From the NCBI GenBank assembly GCA_003427395.1, contig BFEA01000584.1:612331-644758 (forward strand): a stretch of 32,428 bases of DNA. Reading direction: 5' to 3'. The translations under genes and the position numbers were made by a program. Of the stretch, positions 31,131 to 32,428 are shown in pieces; position 1 is the first letter of the stretch; every line of letters starts with the position of its first letter. Source of the stretch: Chara braunii. Its lineage: Eukaryota > Streptophyta > Charophyceae > Charales > Characeae. The notes below the pieces were generated by a model. The model saw nothing but the letters and a program-made list of their open reading frames with translations, searched no databases and had not been told where the DNA came from.

Positions 31131-31199
31131 GAGGAATAGGCCCGGGTAGGACGAAAAAACAAGTAAGGGGAAATTAATCACCTTCCGTGAGTTAGGGTG

Positions 31200-31244
31200 C
31201 CCTTGAAACTCTCAAGTATTTTCAAGTGGTGTCGAACGAGGCCC
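31200..31244. mobile_element. Terminus of another GGGCCTCG-type element
   Basis: The sequence ends GTGTCGAACGAGGCCC at 31244, the inverted GGGCCTCGTTCGACAC end, close to the end of the 1.7-kb transposon. TTA follows (31245-31247). A TTA also precedes GGGTGCCC at 31193, so this may be a remnant of about 50 bp; otherwise the left end is lost. It interrupts a tRNA-like head right after its A box. Confidence 0.5.
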
Positions 31245-31247
31245 TTA

Positions 31248-31270
31248 CCCACTGAGCTAGGCCGCGTTTC
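31248..31270 (-). other. tRNA-like A-box fragment, interrupted SINE head
   Basis: On the minus strand, TAGCTCAGTGGG (31248-31259) is a good RNA polymerase III A box in a tRNA-like setting (GCGGCC before it). It is cut off at GGTAA by the GGGCCTCG element end. Confidence 0.45.
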
Positions 31271-31483
31271 TTCTGGGTAATATATGTAAAATACTGACAG
31301 TGGGATGACGAGTACTACTGCACGGCAGGATTTGGGTCACTCAACTGCCGCACAAACTCTTTTCTATCCTGTCCCCTTGGTACTGGGACCATGCCCCAGC
31401 AGGCTCTGCTAAACGGCACTCGGGGCCAACGGCCTATCTCTAAGTGGCGGGCGCCAAGCTTGCTCAGGAAGGTACGTAAGGAC

Positions 31484-31550
31484 AGTGGGAATTGAACCCA
31501 AGACCTCCTGAATGCCACTTGCGTGCCTTTACCAACTGAGCTAGGCCACT
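31484..31550 (-). other. tRNA-derived SINE head or tRNA pseudogene
   Basis: On the minus strand the sequence has a perfect A box (TAGCTCAGTTGG, 31532-31543) and B box (GGTTCAATTCC, 31488-31498) at tRNA-like spacing. The T stem is mostly paired, but the acceptor and D stems do not pair properly, so it is not a working tRNA. A tRNA-derived SINE head is the likeliest reading; the body and tail are not recognised. Confidence 0.55.
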
Positions 31551-31779
31551 GGATTTCCTTTTTCCCCTTCGCCTCTTCTTCCTCCTCTTCTTCCCTTTTT
31601 TTCCCTTTGGCGTGCCGTTTTCTTTTTGAGCGAGCAGAGAAGGCAGGCGGGCCGCAGCGGCACCTGAGGAGAGGACAAAGAGGCACGAACGGAACGGAAC
31701 GGAAGGGGTTTTGTTTCAAGAAGAGATGGTGAGGGTACCCATGCATTTGCTATTTTTTGCTTTGGGGTGACACAACAAA

Positions 31780-32129
31780 ATCAATCAATCAATCAATCAA
31801 TCCATCTGTCTACCAAATCACTCACTCACTCACTCACTCACTCACTCACTCACTCACTCACTCACTCAAGCAATCAAGCAATCGAGCAATCAATGAACCG
31901 AATCAATCAATCAAGCAATCAATCAGTCAATCCATCAATCAATCAGTCAATCAATCACAAGGGCAATCGATCAATTACAAGGGCAATCAATCAATCAATC
32001 AATCAATCAAGCAAGCAAGCAATCAACCAACTCAATCATCAATCAATCATCAATCAATCAATCAATCTACCAACTCACTCAGTCCCTCAGTCACTCAGTC
32101 ACTCAGTCACTCAAGCAATCACTGAACCA

Positions 32130-32163
<34 letters not shown>

Positions 32164-32215
32164 CGAGTCAATCAATCAGTCACAAGAGCATTTGGGGGGG
32201 CATAGACACGACCAA
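31780..32215. repeat. Tetranucleotide microsatellite block (AATC)n and (CTCA)n
   Basis: AATC repeats (31780-31800), a pure CTCA run (about 31820-31867) and then imperfect AATC/CAAG/CAGT repeats to about 32215. Open frames across it (Asn-Gln-Ser-Ile and His-Ser-Leu-Thr repeats) simply reflect the repeat. Confidence 0.9.
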
Positions 32216-32241
32216 ATGAATGAATGACTGACTGAATGAAC

Positions 32242-32267
32242 GGGCCTCGCTCAACTGCACAGACTCG
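32242..32267. mobile_element. Possible left terminus of a further GGGCCTCG element
   Basis: GGGCCTCGCTCAACTGCAC at 32242 resembles the ends of the other GGGCCTCG elements. The partner end is not present before the true end of sequence at 32356. Confidence 0.35.
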
Positions 32268-32356
32268 TAAATGTATTTATTTAGCGAGAAATGCTCCCGT
32301 TTCATTGCAAATGTTTGACCAGTTCGAATGCATGCGGTCCCAAGTCTGTCCAGATA

Positions 32357-32394
32357 CTGTCTCTTATACACATCTAGATGTGTATAAGAGACAG
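32357..32394. other. Nextera mate-pair junction adapter (artefact)
   Basis: CTGTCTCTTATACACATCT, the 19-base Tn5 mosaic end, is followed immediately by its reverse complement, which is the junction sequence of Nextera mate-pair libraries. It is synthetic and should be removed. Frames through it give spurious proteins. Confidence 0.97.
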
Positions 32395-32428
32395 CTGTTA
32401 CTCCTTGTCATCGTGCCGCTTCTCATCG
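32395..32428 (+). other. Chimeric tail, copy of 27148-27181
   Basis: All 34 bases equal 27148-27181 in the same orientation. This is what a circularised mate-pair fragment running from 27148 to 32356 (5209 bp) would give when read across the junction adapter. Confidence 0.95.

Noticed and set aside
31757-32219. Open frames of Asn-Gln-Ser-Ile and His-Ser-Leu-Thr repeats
   Set aside because: They are translations of the tetranucleotide microsatellite.
32180-32371. Minus-strand open frame beginning M-Y-K-R-Q
   Set aside because: Its start lies in the Nextera adapter, a well-known contamination signature.
1-32428. CRISPR-like arrays or bacterial operons
   Set aside because: No regularly spaced repeats with unique spacers; all coding traces are eukaryotic retroelements and DNA transposons.

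Overview
The window is a piece of a large, repeat-rich eukaryotic nuclear genome. I found no convincing host gene; nearly everything I can interpret is a transposable element, often one inserted in another. The Ty3/gypsy polyprotein with a plant-type initiator-Met primer site, and the APE-type LINEs whose ORF2 ends in a zf-RVT zinc-binding domain, point to the green lineage. My best guess is a streptophyte alga or early land plant, possibly Chara-like, but nothing here proves it.

Layout. Positions 1-16457 hold one decayed Ty3/gypsy element: a partial 5' LTR (1-957), a primer-binding site (959-974), gag-protease (1113-3776), reverse transcriptase/RNase H (3777-5248), an integrase preceded by a PHD-like zinc finger (5245-6969), then two or three unrecognised accessory reading frames (6966-9027), the first two of which start at ATGA stop/start overlaps. 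After about 1.6 kb of noncoding sequence comes a 3' LTR (10665-16457) that is split by a 4.8-kb insertion (10816-15647). The insertion opens with an LTR-like repeat unit (10818-11345) and then carries a diverged antisense fragment of the large-subunit (25S/28S) rRNA. The same combination occurs again at 30010-31130.

Positions 16458-25639 hold two APE-type LINEs placed head to head. The left one is on the minus strand and 5'-truncated (16458-about 17950). The right one is a nearly full-length plus-strand copy (ORF1 18426-20575, ORF2 20667-25330), broken by frameshifts, stop codons and a 518-bp AT-rich foldback element at 21095-21612 that lies exactly before the GDWN motif of the endonuclease.

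Positions 25640-32356 are a mosaic of poly(A)/poly(T) tracts, retroposon tails, microsatellites, tRNA-like SINE heads, foldback elements, and DNA transposons whose terminal inverted repeats begin GGGCCTC and which are flanked by 3-bp duplications. The largest (26521-28231) carries a broken minus-strand reading frame that may be the N-terminal part of a PIF/Harbinger-like transposase.

The last 72 bases are not genomic in order: 32357-32394 is a Nextera mate-pair junction adapter (two facing Tn5 mosaic ends), and 32395-32428 repeats 27148-27181, as expected for a circularised fragment of about 5.2 kb. The true sequence ends at 32356.

None of the transposon proteins appears intact. Many of the breaks look like C-to-T or G-to-A changes, consistent with decay of methylated cytosines.
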